A program made the position numbers and the translations under genes. 64,000 bases of DNA, from contig JBCAQO010000006.1 of the NCBI GenBank assembly GCA_039111635.1, positions 1,736,001 through 1,800,000 of the forward strand, in the 5' to 3' direction. This stretch comes from Heterobasidion occidentale (lineage: Eukaryota > Basidiomycota > Agaricomycetes > Russulales > Bondarzewiaceae). The notes under the pieces were generated by a model, which ran no database searches, was not told the origin of the DNA, and worked only from the letters and a program-made list of their open reading frames with translations. This document shows, one piece after another, positions 10,214 to 21,629 of the stretch. Position 1 is the stretch's first letter. Each line of letters starts with the position of its first letter.

Positions 10214-13200
10214 CCTCTCCTTCACTAGCCGAAGAGAGAGGGTTGAGGAAACTCGAGTATGATTCCCCATCATGTATTCAAATCGGAGCAATGACCAGTC
10301 AGATCATCACCCCCATTCGACTTGACGTGCGATTATCAACTCGAGGAAGAAGCGCTGGAGCCAGGGCCGCCATCGACTCAGCATGCGAAGGGATTCTGGT
10401 AAACGAGAAGTGGGTAGAGAAGCATAACCTCCCCACCTATCCTTTAAACCGCCCCATCCGCGTTCGCAACGTCGATGACACCATCAACAAAGCAGGCCTC
10501 ATTCGACGAGGCCTAGACGCGAATCTCACCGTCAAGGATAGACGGGGGAGAACTCACACCGAGCGCGTCCAGATGTTCGTCACCAATCTAGGGAAAGACG
10601 ACATGCTCCTAGGAACAGATTGGTTGAAATACCACGACCCCTCCATCGGGTGGAGGCACCGTGAGGTACACTTTGATCGATGCCCCAGAGATTGCCAACA
10701 ACCATATGGGTTCACCAAGGCACAGGAAGAGCCTACCAAGAAGGCATGGCTAGCTAAACTACGCGGCGACAAGATTCCCCAGCGGACGAAACCGCATCTT
10801 GTCTCGGAACCGGTGGGACCTTCATGGACTTGGACTAAAGAACAATGGAGCCAAGTACCCGCGAAGGAATGGAAGACTCGGTTCATGGAGTTACTCGAGC
10901 ACAAAACCCGACAACGCAAAGCTCGGAAATGGCTTGAGGAACAAATAACCGAAAGGAAGGAACGCCGGCAAGCTCAACAGGAGGCAGCCCAAGGCGAAAC
11001 TTCAGGGAAAGTCACTGAAGAAGCGCAAACACCGTTTGACTCCTCCGCAATGGATAGCGCAGGAGAACCCGTCGTTAGAAAGGTAGCTCCAGAACCCTCG
11101 GGGTTCGCAAGCTTTAACAAAGACCTGGAGGAAGAAATCGACACCACCGACTTGAAAAGTCGGGTGCCGATGGAATATCATTCTTACCTCGACATCTTCA
11201 GCGAAAGAAGATCGCAAAGGCTTCCCCAACATACAATATGGGACCACGCGATCAATCTCAAGCCATCTTTTGTTCCCCAGGCTCCACAAATATTTCCTTT
11301 GAGCCCGGAAAAACATGATGAACTAGGGAAATTCGTCAAGGAGCACCTTGCTAGAGGGACGATACGTCGGTCAACAGCACATAGCGCGGCCTCTTTCTTC
11401 TTTATAAACAAGAAAGATGGGAAGCTTTGTCCGGTACAAGATTATCGCCACCTTAACGAACACACCATTCGGGACGTCTGCCCGCTGCCATTAATCCAAG
11501 AACTATTGGATATTATTAAAGGCGCAACGGTGTTCTCGAAACTCGATGTTCGGTGGGGATACAACAACGTGCGCATCAAAAAAGGAGACGAATCCAAAGC
11601 AGCCTTCGTCACACCCTTGGGGCTTTTCGAACCTACCGTAATGTTCTTCGGGCTTTGTAATTCCCCAGGGACCTTCCAAGCCATGATGAACATGATCTTC
11701 CAGGAACTCATCCTAGCCCGGAAAATAGCGGTATACATGGACGACATCCTCATCTTCACAAAAACCACAGCAGAACATGTTGTGGTTCTTCGGCGAGTCC
11801 TCCAAATCCTGCGCGACAACAATCTTTATCTCAAACCGGAGAAATGCGAGTTCCACAAGGAGAAGCTAAACTACCTTGGGTACACGATTTCAAAAGACCA
11901 CGTCGCTATGGAAGACTCGAAGATTGAAGCTATCCAGGAATGGCCCATCCCATGCACAGTTCGCGACATCCGCTCTTTCCTGGGCCTAGGGAACTTCTAC
12001 CGGCGATTTATTGATAAATTTTCCTTGATCGCTCAACCCCTGCATGACCTCACAAAGAAAGATACGAGATGGGACTGGACCACGGATTGCCAACAGGCGT
12101 TTGACCGACTAAAGAAAGCCTTCATCAGTCAACCCGTCCTGTTATACCCTGACCCAATGCGTCCCTACCGGCTTGTTACCGACGCTTCCCTCGCGGCATA
12201 TGGTGCAGTCCTCTTGCAGGAAGGACCTGATAACGACTGGCACCCTGTTGCATACCTCTCAGGATCGTTCTCACCGGCCGAACGGAATTACGACGTACAT
12301 GATCGCGAACTCCTCGCCATTATCAAGGCGCTAGAACACTGGAAACATTACCTCGAAGGCGCTCGACACCCCTTTGAGGTCTGGACGGACCATAAGAATC
12401 TGGAACACTTTCAGACCGCACGCGACCTATCAAGGCGACAAGCACGCTGGAGTCTGTTTTTGTCTTGATTTGACTTCCAGCTCAGTTACAAAGCTGGAAC
12501 CACTAATCATGCCGATGCTCTGTCCAGGCGTCCAGACCTTAGTGAGGGGGTGGAATCTGATAACAAGGCACAAACTCTACTCCCGTCCAGACTTTTCACC
12601 GAGTCCAGCGAAACTCTGGTAGAACCAAACGAAGGCATACACATCAAAGCAACAGAACTCGTATCCTCGGACATCCTCTCCCTTATTCGACACTCGCGCT
12701 CGGAACACGATCTGCTAGTCAACGTCACCCTCAAGAAACTGCTGGAAAAAGGGCCAAACGCAATGAAGGGCGACCTAGGAAAATGGACACATGAAGATGG
12801 CATCACAAGACGCGATGGTTACATATGTGTCCCAAAGGACGACCTCCTTCGACGAATGATTGTCAAAACGCACCATGACACTATGGCTACAGGACACCCG
12901 GGCCGAGCAAAGACCTTAGAATTGGTCCAACGCCATTATTGGTGGTCAAGCATGACCAAATTTGTACACGCATATGTGGATGGATGTGCAGTCTGCCAAT
13001 CTACCAAGAACCTTCCCCATAGGACCCATCCACCGATCCAACCGCTGGAAACCACAAACGTCCCTTGGTGCTTCATCTCCACCGACTTCGTAACAGACCT
13101 CCCGGAAAGCAGAGGCTACGACTCGATAAATGTGGTAGTCGATCAAGGTCTGTCAAAAGGAATAGTCATAACTCCGTGCAAAAAGACAATCACGGCCGAA

Positions 13201-14145
13201 GAAACCACAACGCTCTTCCAGGACAATGTGTTCAAACGATACGGACTACCAACCAAGGTGGTGTCCGACAGAGGCCCTCAATTTGCGGCAAAGTTCCACA
13301 GGGAACTATGGAAAGGAATGGGAATCACCCCTGCCCTCAGCACGGCTTACCATCCCCAAACGGACGGAGAAACAGAACAGGTAAACCAAGAGATCGAGCA
13401 ATTCCTACGAATGTTCTGCAACTACCATCAAGATAACTGGGTGGACTTGATTCCCTTCGCAGAATTCTCCCACAATACCCGAAGACACTCCGCCACTGGA
13501 AAGTCGCTGTTTGAAGTCCTTTATGGGTTCAATCCACCATATTCGGTCGACTCAGCTCTGGAGACCAAGGTGCCCGCAGTAACTGAACGTTTACAGCTAA
13601 TCAAGGAAGTCCAAGAAGATGCGGCTGCAAGTCTACAAATAGCAGCGCAGCATGCCAAGGACCGGGACCTGCACAGAAAACTCCCGCAGTGGGAAGTGGG
13701 AACCCAAGTTTGGTTAGAAGGAACCCACATTCGGACGACTCATCCGAAGTTCAAGCTAGCACCTCGACGCTATGGCCCCTTTTCAGTGACCGAAAGAATC
13801 GGCCCTCTAGCTTATCGGCTGAAAATACCCAAAACATGGAAGATACACCCGGTATTTCATGCCTCCATACTCACGGAATATCATGAGACAGAGGCCCACG
13901 GAAGGAACTTCCCCAGACCTGCCCCAGAGATCCTGAATGAAGAAGAACACTACGAAGTGGAGGCCATTCTAGATTCAAGACGCCAGGGACGAGGGACCAA
14001 GTACCTTGTCAAGTGGGTCGGATACTCCGAGGCCGATAACACTTGGGAACCCTTTGCCCTCCTCAAATATACGGCCGACGAGGCGCTTCGTGAATTCCAC
14101 GAAACCTACCCAGACAAGCCCCGGCCAGCGGCGATTAGGCTTTAG
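10171..14145 (+). pseudogene. Element B pol polyprotein (protease-RT-RNase H-integrase-chromodomain), one TGA
   Basis: The frame is open from 10171 (after TAA at 10168) to TAG at 14143, apart from a TGA at 12466-12468 that most likely replaces CGA. There is no ATG near the start (first at 10291), so expression by -1 frameshifting from gag is expected. Domains in order are: a retropepsin-like protease with DSA (10375) in place of the usual DS/TG; RT with YMDD at 11734-11745; RNase H (TDASLAAYGAVLLQ, HDRELLAI); integrase with an HHCC zinc site (CAVC near 12990) and a DD35E core (STDFVTD, SDRGPQF, Glu in TDGETEQ); and a C-terminal chromodomain (about 13950-14130, KYLVKWVGYSEADNTWEPF). Chromodomains in this clade direct integration to marked chromatin. 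Confidence 0.92.
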
Positions 14146-14150
14146 AAAGA

Positions 14151-14160
14151 TATAAAAAGG
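14151..14160 (+). promoter_or_regulatory. Internal TATA box between pol and the accessory ORF
   Basis: TATAAAAAGG begins 6 bases after the pol stop and 53 bases before ATG 14204. The same position in diverged element A has TATATAAGG. The spacing suits a short-leader transcript for the downstream coding region, separate from the LTR transcript. No transcription data are available here. Confidence 0.5.
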
Positions 14161-14203
14161 GAGACATTCCCCCCTCTTTCAAAGCAAGAATCCTCCCCAG
14201 TAC

Positions 14204-15476
14204 ATGTCCGACCACTCCTCCCTTGATTACTCCCCTGGACGTGCCATGCTCATCAATGATGGAACCACCTCCTCCCCTTCAAGAAACCCCTCGCCAGACA
14301 TCATTCTGGCCGTGGCCAACCCCGACACTGGACGCCCTAGCCGAAGCAGCCGCCCAGCGACTCCAGAAGGAATTCCCATACCAATCATTGTCCACCAAAC
14401 CGTGCTCGCCATCGAAGGTCGAACGGGTCCTCGAACCTCACCACGGTTTGAGGGAGCTCATGACGAGCACAATGAAAGACGTCAAGAAGAAGGAAGACCT
14501 ACTCCATCAACGCCTCCGCGACCGACGACAGCGTTGGTTCAAGGAGACACAAGGCAGGAAACAAGAGGCGAAAGAAGACCAGGAAACCCTGCGGACCTGG
14601 CATCGCCTACAGTTGCTGAGAGAAGTGTACAAGAACCAGCAATGGCTGGTACATCAGCTGCCGGGACCAGAGGGCCCCCTACCAGTAGTCGAGATCTGCA
14701 CCCCGGAGAGTTGGAAGGGCTAGGAGACGCACTGCTCCAGCACACCACCATCTCCGCGGTAATTCAGATGGCCACAGCGTTAGCCTTACAAAGGCTCGCT
14801 AACTTCTTCGTAGGGCAACCAGGGAGCGAGAGCGACGACATACCCCGACGCCTCGCTGACGCGAGCGACCAGGTCAGGCTTCTGGCCTATGCAAATGATC
14901 ATAGGGCCACCTCCTGGTATGCCCGAGGAAATAATGGGGCTTACGCCTTACTCATTCACCCGGATGAGTTCTCCTCCTTCGTCAATCTGGAGCTCCTACC
15001 CGCCCTCATATCGCACACCGACACAAGACACTCCTCCCACGCCCGTCCCGTTCGGATTGACCCATTCCGCGTCCAACCATGGAGCGAAGCTAGCAGAGCG
15101 ATACCGGCTACAAGTAGTCGAGACGCATCCACCCAGACGGAATATGTCTGGGCTACGGTCCAACGACAGGCACGAAGGGATCGAGAGGCCCTTCCTCCCA
15201 CTTCGACAGGACAATCCACCGGGCAGGACGCCGGAGGCAGCAATGAGGAGCATCCTCCTAGGTATAGGAGAAACGAGGGACGAGGAAGCCAGAGGACAAG
15301 GGCCATTCTTCAACCCAGGCGAAGCAGTCCTGGAAGAACTCGACCAAGAGATTCGCCGACTCCAAACCGTCCTCGAGATAATTGAGCTGAAGGAGCGCAT
15401 CCACACATTGGTAGAAGAACTCCAATCCGCCAGCGCCCGACTCAGCGAACTACTTCCTGGACTCGAGCGGAACTAG
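14204..15476 (+). CDS. Accessory coding region of element B, read in two overlapping frames
   Basis: One frame is open from ATG 14204 to 15385 (393 codons). A second frame holds two open stretches, 14223-14723 (first ATG 14256) and 14889-15476. The second frame looks like folded, helix-rich protein at both ends: an Arg/Lys/Glu-rich coiled-coil-like block near 14480-14660, and the heptad-like VLEELDQEIRRLQTVLEI to LSELLPGL region at 15320-15470. The first frame looks protein-like in the middle (about 14710-15050, DALLQHTTISAVIQMATAL to DEFSSFVNLELLPAL) and low-complexity Pro/Ser/Arg at its flanks. This could be two overlapping genes, a protein made by two frameshifts, or one gene damaged by two compensating indels. 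I recognise no known family. It lies where retroviruses carry env or accessory genes, but no signal peptide or membrane segment is visible. Confidence 0.55.
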
Positions 15477-15665
15477 ACGCCTGGGACGAGGTCGAAGATG
15501 GCAACTACGACGACACCGACCCCTATTATAGGCCGGATGAAGGATATGGGGATTACGGAGATATTGGCGGAGGATACTAGACCAGGGAGTCGAGGAACCC
15601 CTGGTCGATGAACAAGGTGACGGAGAGGAAAGGACCCTCCGCACCACAGGTACCGGTTTCACGCA

Positions 15666-17571
15666 CAGGACGCCGGAACGAACGTCCTGCATGACGTTAA
15701 ACTGCGAAAAGATAAGAAGGCAGGAGGTGTCGAGACTCCTGGCTACTTATGTTTCTTTCTTTCAAGCTCCCCAAGACAAGACGGAGCGATGTTAACACTC
15801 TCACTGTCAAGAGGTATTCTGACAGGCGAATCGGGCGTCCCGCTTGGATCCCCAGTTTTACAGGACCCTTTCCGCATTAGGAGGTCCTTTTGGAAGAAAG
15901 TACTGGATCAACATGGGCGCAGATGCCAACTGCGAAATCAAATGGGGCACTGATGAGAGGCCTTCCTCACCCTCTCAATCGAGCGTACCACTGGAGGGTT
16001 TCGGTCCCCTACCAGCAAGTACAGGCCCATAAGGATCAATACTTCAAAAGGGAAAAGAAGAGTGCCACTGGCGCAGATGCCTACTGCGAAATCAAATGGG
16101 GCACCGATGGGAGGATTGGTAACCCTCTCAATCAAGCGTACCACTGGAGGGACGGTGACTCTCGCACTATCTCATCCCCAAGTACAGGCCAAGGTCGGCA
16201 CCTTCTAGTTTACATCCGCAACGATGTAAAACTACGAAAGGCTTGGTCCGCAATGACGATAAACTAGTTACCGTCCGGAACGACGCTAAAGCTACCAAGA
16301 CCCTCGGAGCGTGGTTGTATTCTGGCAGACGGTGGAAGTGAGGGCCTCCACCGTTGCAGAACCCTGCCGACTAGGTCGAGGCGCTTCCATATTCCATACG
16401 CCCTACAGTAAAAGAATATGGGGTCGACACGGTTCAATTCCGTGCGAGGGGTTTGGGGACATAGAGCGGGTTGCCAGCCTTCCGACAAGGCCACGACTAC
16501 TCCATGGCGCGCCCATTCTACCCTTGAAGTCCGAAGCAAGGATTCCGCTTCAAGGGCCAGTCAAGAGGCAACTGGGACCGTGCCTCGTGTTGCAATCATC
16601 CGCAATGATGTAAAACTACGGCGTGTCCGCAACGATGGTAAACTACGGACGCCCTCCATGGCGTTAAACTGGGACTACCCTTTCATTACAGGGTCATGAG
16701 CAGTGTCCAAACATGAGATATGTTTTGGCATTGCTGCGTCCGCAAAGACGTTAAACTACCACTCCTTTCAGCATAGGAGATGTCGATCAACATCGTTGTT
16801 GACACCACGATGTTGATCTAGTCCACAATGACGATAAACTATTATCCCTCGTCCTAGGGATCGTATTGGAGCTGGAATTACCGCTTCCAGTTACAATAGT
16901 CCACGATGACGGTAAACTACTTACTCCTTCAAGTATAGGAGTCGTGGTTGATGGTCACGACCTTGACCATCAACTAGTCCGAAATGACCTTAAACTACCC
17001 TTACCCCGGAGGATTAAATCTATCGAGGCTCGGGAGGTTCAAGCCAGGCGATAGTGGACGTCCGCAATGACTATAAACTAGTTGCCGTCCTTCATGACGA
17101 TAAACTGAGCTGCCCTTCTGTCTACAGGGCCATGTGAGTTGTGTCAAAATAGGCCTTCAAGTCTATTCTCGCAACTCTATAAGTTATCCGGTTTGATATA
17201 GCATAAACCGTCACCATCTTTTCCTCAATGGGAACCCTGTCAAGAAGGAGGAACTGGTCTACGGCCCTATGCGCATCACCGATGAATGTTCCGGCGCGCA
17301 GAAACGCCTGCTGTCTTGTTTACAGGTACTCCTACGTTGGAAGATGGATAGGTCCGCAACGACCTTGGCATAAACTAGCAGGGCAGTCCGCAACGACTTA
17401 TGTATAAACTAGCCTCAGTCCGCAACGACTTAAGGATAAACTAGCGGACGTCCGCAAAGACGCAAAACTACGGACGTCCGGCACGACGTTAAAACTACCA
17501 GGACATACCTTACGCTGACCCCGCATAATTACCGTCAAGGTGGATACCATGGTCTATTCAAGAGACCATGG
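15666..17571 (+). repeat. Array of short hairpins and a recurring 20-22-nt motif in the 3' region of element B
   Basis: A degenerate motif, GTCCGCAAYGACGNTAAACT followed by A and C or G, recurs about 17 times. Starts are near 15684, 16214, 16246, 16273, 16598, 16624, 16738, 16821, 16899, 16977, 17060, 17087, 17352, 17386, 17418, 17450 and 17476. Spacing is 78-83 bases in the middle and 26-34 bases at the ends. Between the wider-spaced copies lie perfect hairpins. Examples are GATCAACATCGT/ACGATGTTGATC (16785-16818), ATCCCT/AGGGAT (16844-16861), CTGGAA/TTCCAG (16872-16890), ACTCCT/AGGAGT (16923-16942), GTTGATGGTCA/TGACCATCAAC (16947-16974) and CCATGGTCT/AGACCATGG (17547-17571). No long ORF covers the region. 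It may be a structured RNA or protein-binding array; the role is unknown. Confidence 0.75.
15916..16151 (+). repeat. Tandem pair of about 82-bp direct repeats
   Basis: Two copies, about 15916-15998 and 16070-16151, share GGCGCAGATGCC(A/T)ACTGCG, AAATCAAATGGGGCAC and CCCTCTCAATC(G/A)AGCGTACC with only a few differences. They sit at the start of the hairpin/motif array. Confidence 0.7.
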
Positions 17572-18319
17572 GGTTCAAAGTCTATTCTTCAAAGTCCTTA
17601 CCTCGTGTTCAATACGCGGAGCGCTGCTACATGCTCGCTCCCTTGTGAAAAACAAACTCTGGACGAACACTCGATCTCTAACCAGGATGGGCCACCGTAT
17701 GGGGCTGACAGAGTTAGGGATCTTCAAAGGGGTCTTGCTGGACTCAAAACAAGTCAAGAAAATGTCGTATTCTTGATAGGTTGGTGGGCCTAAGCCTTAG
17801 TAAAGCGATCAACCCACACACCTGGAGTCCCCTCGATACCGGAGATCAAGGAGATGAAGATCTATCCTGGAAACACTGAAGCATGGCCTTCGGCACTTTG
17901 GAAGAAGAACGACACACACCCATCCACAGGACGAGTTTCTATTTCATCCTATAATCATTCGCACGACACCTTTCTGCATCGTCGCCAGATGACACTGGCT
18001 CATCAAACCTACCAGGGAGCCCTGGTCGAGTAGCTGCCTATTGACTCTAGGAGTGTACTCACACAAAACGTGCGGTGAAGGAAGAACACCGGGAGAAGAG
18101 GCATGGTATTGAGTTATGCCAATACCACGAACTTCAAATCAAACAGCTCAACAGAGAAGGAAAACTCCTAGGCGTTGTAAACGACGTAGGTCGGTCTTCG
18201 CCCCAGAAAACGAAGTAATATTGGGAAGACGCATCCCAATCTATTTGACGACCAGAAAGCAATTGTACGTGGAATGACGATGAAGCTCAAGCGAGTAGTC
18301 CCCTCAGGAGTTGGGACCT
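17572..18319 (+). other. Element B, remaining 3' untranslated stretch
   Basis: Nothing but short open frames is seen between the last hairpin and the polypurine tract. No protein family or repeat is recognised. Confidence 0.6.
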
Positions 18320-18329
18320 AGAAAGGGGG
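18320..18329 (+). other. Polypurine tract (plus-strand primer)
   Basis: AGAAAGGGGG lies three bases before the 3' LTR (18333). A purine run here is the standard RNase H-resistant primer for plus-strand DNA synthesis in LTR retrotransposons. Confidence 0.8.
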
Positions 18330-18332
18330 TAA

Positions 18333-18919
18333 TGTTATGACTTGACCGATCGGGGCCCTTCACGGCCGGTCTAACCGATGGATCAAGCATCACATGCTAG
18401 GCGGCTCCACTACGGAGCGTACATCAAGGTATTCGGCATGTCCTTAGGAGCCGACAAGACCGATGGTTCTTCAAGACATCGGTAGAGGCTATATGAGAGG
18501 GACATGAGGCTCACGGAGTTCACACAGTAATATGAGAGGCATTCACATGCCATGGGCTTAGGGCTTATGGGTAAGCACCTCGTCGCACCATGATGGATCA
18601 GTGCGACTAGAGAAGTACAAGAGTAGGCGCCGGAGAGAAAGACGGCGGCCACAGCTCTCCTAGGATGGAAACCTGGAGAAGCACACGGACTCTTACCCTA
18701 TACCCTATACAGTATATAAGGCCCATAGAATAGGCTGAGGATCTTCAGTCTATTCTCTTCGTTCTTACACAGTCCTCACACTGTGTAACTTAGAGCCAAT
18801 CATTATTCCCTCCTGTATCATTGCCTGATACAGTTGGGACTTCGCTCACCACTCAGTCCACTGTGCGACCTAGGGAAGAACCTGTTACTCTTGGGTTACT
18901 GAACGAGCAGTTCGTAACA
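18333..18919 (+). repeat. 3' LTR of element B
   Basis: This repeat is identical by eye to 7941-8527, with the same TGTTA/TAACA ends, and is followed by the TAATG target duplication at 18920-18924. Confidence 0.95.
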
Positions 18920-18924
18920 TAATG

Positions 18925-20230
18925 TGTCATTGATCTGCAATGTAACTAAGTATAGTAGCTGCTCACTAATGTCTGTCCACATCCATATCAAATGTCTATC
19001 CACATCTTTGATCAATCAGGAACCAGGAACAGGGTCAGGAACCGTAAATAAGTGTTCATGCCTCAGCATGTAAATGGTAGTGAGTCATCAAACAGAATCT
19101 GAGTCCGCATCACAAGTGTAGCACTTGACTTGCCTCCCTGACCACGTCAAAGCACGTGTTAGGACGTGGTCCTAATACTTGCCTCGTGTACGTCCTAGTG
19201 GATTTTTGTGGCTTTAAGCAGTTGTATGATAAATGGCCCTTTTTGCCGCAATTGAAACATAGTCACTTATAACAGGCCCTCTCAATGTCCATTGGCTATC
19301 CATGTCCCCCAAATAGGGTGTCAGTGCCGTCTCTTTGAGTTTGCACTGGAGCCAATGGTTGCTCTGATGTAACCTTTGTTTTTTCAATTGGTTGTCTCCA
19401 ATTTGGTATAAAAGAGCCCTTCGCGGATCTTTTAGAACTAGAGGTCCTGTTGACTAATGTGAGCATTCTTTCCAAAGTGTCCAATGCTATTATATGCTTC
19501 TTGTAGCCCTCAAGAGTGATCGGCAGCGAGCCAGATGAGTAGATCTTTTCTATTAAGCTGAGCCTCATGTTCCGCTCAACCATTGAATTGTTGGAAGAAC
19601 TCTTTTGCCGTTGAGTTCCCCTAGCAAAGCTTCGCCAACTTGTCTTGTGTCATTTTTTTTTATTAGGGTTGGCAAAGGCAGACTTGAGTTCTTTCTCAAA
19701 GTCTTCACAAGTTCTCTAAGCAACTGGATCGTGTTCTAGGGCTTTGTCAATGAAGTTGTGGGCCCATGTGTCTACTGCTCCTTTGTGCATGAATGAGAGG
19801 ACAAAGATTATCTTGTCCTCATCATCTTCAAAGTCCTTCTTGTCAGCTATAGTGTATAACCTAACCAAGCACCAGAATTAGTCTAGGTCCTGTCCATTCC
19901 ATTCTCCTGGTCTAGCAACATGACTCTTCTTTGTGGTGGTCGTTGTGGTTGTGTCAGTTATGTCTACCATGGCAAGTTGTTGAAGGTTTAGAAGAGGTAA
20001 AAGGAGAGGAGATTCTTTTATGGAGTCTGCAGTATCACCATAGCACCAGGTATTGTTGTTGTTGTTGAGATAAATTCCTCGTTCTTTATAGAACCAGATA
20101 TCAAAGATCTTTACTAATCCACGTGAAAGAGGAGGCGGTGGGAAAGATGACTGAGAGTTTGATAGAGAGAAAGCATGTTCAGAGGATAAGAAGGAGCAGG
20201 ATGGAGATTGTAGGGTTTCAAAATCCAAGG
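18925..20230 (-). pseudogene. Element C gag remnant (gypsy), split from its pol by element B
   Basis: On the minus strand a gag-like frame starts near 19970 (MVDITDTTTTTTTKKSHVARP). It runs through DKIIFVLSFMHKGAVDTWA near 19800 and NMRLSLIEKIYSSGSLP near 19560 to a partial zinc knuckle (CFNCGKKG near 19250). A further N-terminal extension reaches 20228. Frame breaks and stops are present. Joining 18925 to 7940 restores continuity with the minus-strand protease/RT fragment at 6.2-7.4 kb. Confidence 0.65.
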
Positions 20231-21437
20231 TAACTAATCAGGGCATACTAGCTTTGACTGGTTAGGTCACAAGATCAAGGCAACACTCCCTGATACATAT
20301 CCTAAAGTACTATAATTTCCAGTAACTACTTGTAAGTAGTTCGCAAGGTGGTTGTTGCAAAGCCTACTTTAGCTGGGTTAATGACCAGACAGAAGTATTC
20401 TAGACCCCAAATACTCTCCTTTATATAGGATATGTGTCCAACCATTCAAAGTGAAATGTATAATAGCTATCTACTATTGTAATCTCAGATGACATCACAA
20501 GCACTCTTTTTACCAAGATGCAAGTCTGTATTGTACGTAAGTATGTACCCTAGTAATATTGTAGAAGTGGAGTGGTAAAGACGATGATGAGTTGAGGGTG
20601 CAGGTAGGGTACGCTTCCGGTTGTAAAGATTGTTGGGTGAAAGGGTTGAGGTCAAAGGTTATAGCAATGAGAAAAAACGCAAGTGTAGAGACAAGAGGAT
20701 AAGTGACGTGATGGCCTTAGACCTAGTGAAGTAAGTGAAAGGGAGTAGGCAACGTTGTGGAGAGCTTTAAGCTTGTGTAAACAACGACCTTTTGTTATTA
20801 GACACTCACTCTACTATCATAGGAATGTGGTAGAGCTCAGAGGGTTGGAGGTAAAACCTACTCAAAGCTAGGGATGTATTGCTTGTTAAACTACTCTATA
20901 TATACTATCTACTCTGCGTACAGACCATGTAGATTAAAAGCGAGCAGGTGTGTGTCAGGTAACTACTTAAGAGAGTGTGCCTAAATACAAAACATAGGAA
21001 AGTGTTATGTAAGTGTGACACGTGAGTGATCAGGCACGTGATCCTATAATTAAGTAAGAAAATAAAAGAAATATGCAAATTTGTATGTAAGCCATAACAG
21101 CACACAGAGAACTAAGGGAGTTGAGGCAAAAACTAATGGCCAGTAGCATACCTTCAGAAGCTCATAACCTGTTAGAACCTAAATAACATCTTAGTCTTAT
21201 TACATAAATGACTGATATCTATTCCATACCTGAACAATGCCTATAGTACATGAGTGAGTAAGGTATGGTATAAAAAAAAGGGCAGGCATGGTCCTACTCA
21301 CCTCAGTTCTGTTATACAAACGACTAAGGAAAAGGGACCATGCCACCACAACATGTCTAAGACACTGATCACGTGTCCATGTCATTGCACATGTTGCATA
21401 TCACACCTCAACAATACCCACTGGATTAAAGTTTTTC
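20231..21437. other. AT-rich transposon debris, probably including the 5' LTR of element C
   Basis: On the minus strand a CCTATATAAAGG box (about 20417-20428) lies upstream of the element C gag, as expected for an LTR promoter. LTR ends could not be fixed. A 10-bp inverted repeat GGCATGGTCC/GGACCATGCC flanks 40 bases at 21285-21344. No gene is seen. Confidence 0.4.
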
Positions 21438-21629
21438 AACAATGCTTTCCATGCTCATATAAAATACATTGACATCCACATTCACTTTATTCAGGAAACT
21501 ATCAATAGCAGCAAGATCTTGATCTTATACTGTCCAACTGATGAGATGGCTGCAAATTTGTTTACAAAGTTCTTGGCTCATCCAAAGGTGCAGAAGTTCT
21601 CCAGCCTTTTTGGACTCAAGGTGATTTGA
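21438..21629 (+). pseudogene. Ty1/copia RNase H C-terminal fragment
   Basis: The plus strand encodes 63 residues ending in a stop, including HIKYIDIHIHFIQETI and YCPTDEMAANLFTKFL. These match the family signature KHIDI..HFIRE...YCPT.DM.AD.FTK near the end of copia RNase H. Nothing upstream continues it, so it is a 5'-truncated relic whose 3' LTR may follow. Confidence 0.75.

Larger units (their letters stand above)
7941..18919 (+). mobile_element. Element B: complete, recently inserted chromodomain Ty3/gypsy retrotransposon (10,979 bp)
   Basis: The element is bounded by two 587-bp LTRs that begin TGTTATGACT and end CGTAACA. The 5-bp TAATG occurs at 7936-7940 and again at 18920-18924 as target duplication. 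Reading the two LTRs side by side I find no difference. Internal order is PBS, gag, pol (protease, RT, RNase H, integrase, chromodomain), TATA box, accessory ORF region, hairpin/motif array, polypurine tract. Identical LTRs imply recent insertion, yet gag has an in-frame TAG and pol an in-frame TGA, so this copy probably moved with proteins supplied by relatives or was damaged very recently. The 4.2 kb between pol and the 3' LTR is long for the family. Confidence 0.95.

Noticed and set aside
16420..16450. T-arm-like hairpin CACGGTTCAATTCCGTG suggesting a tRNA gene
   Set aside because: The flanks lack a matching 7-bp acceptor stem, D-arm and anticodon arm; it is one of many hairpins in the array.
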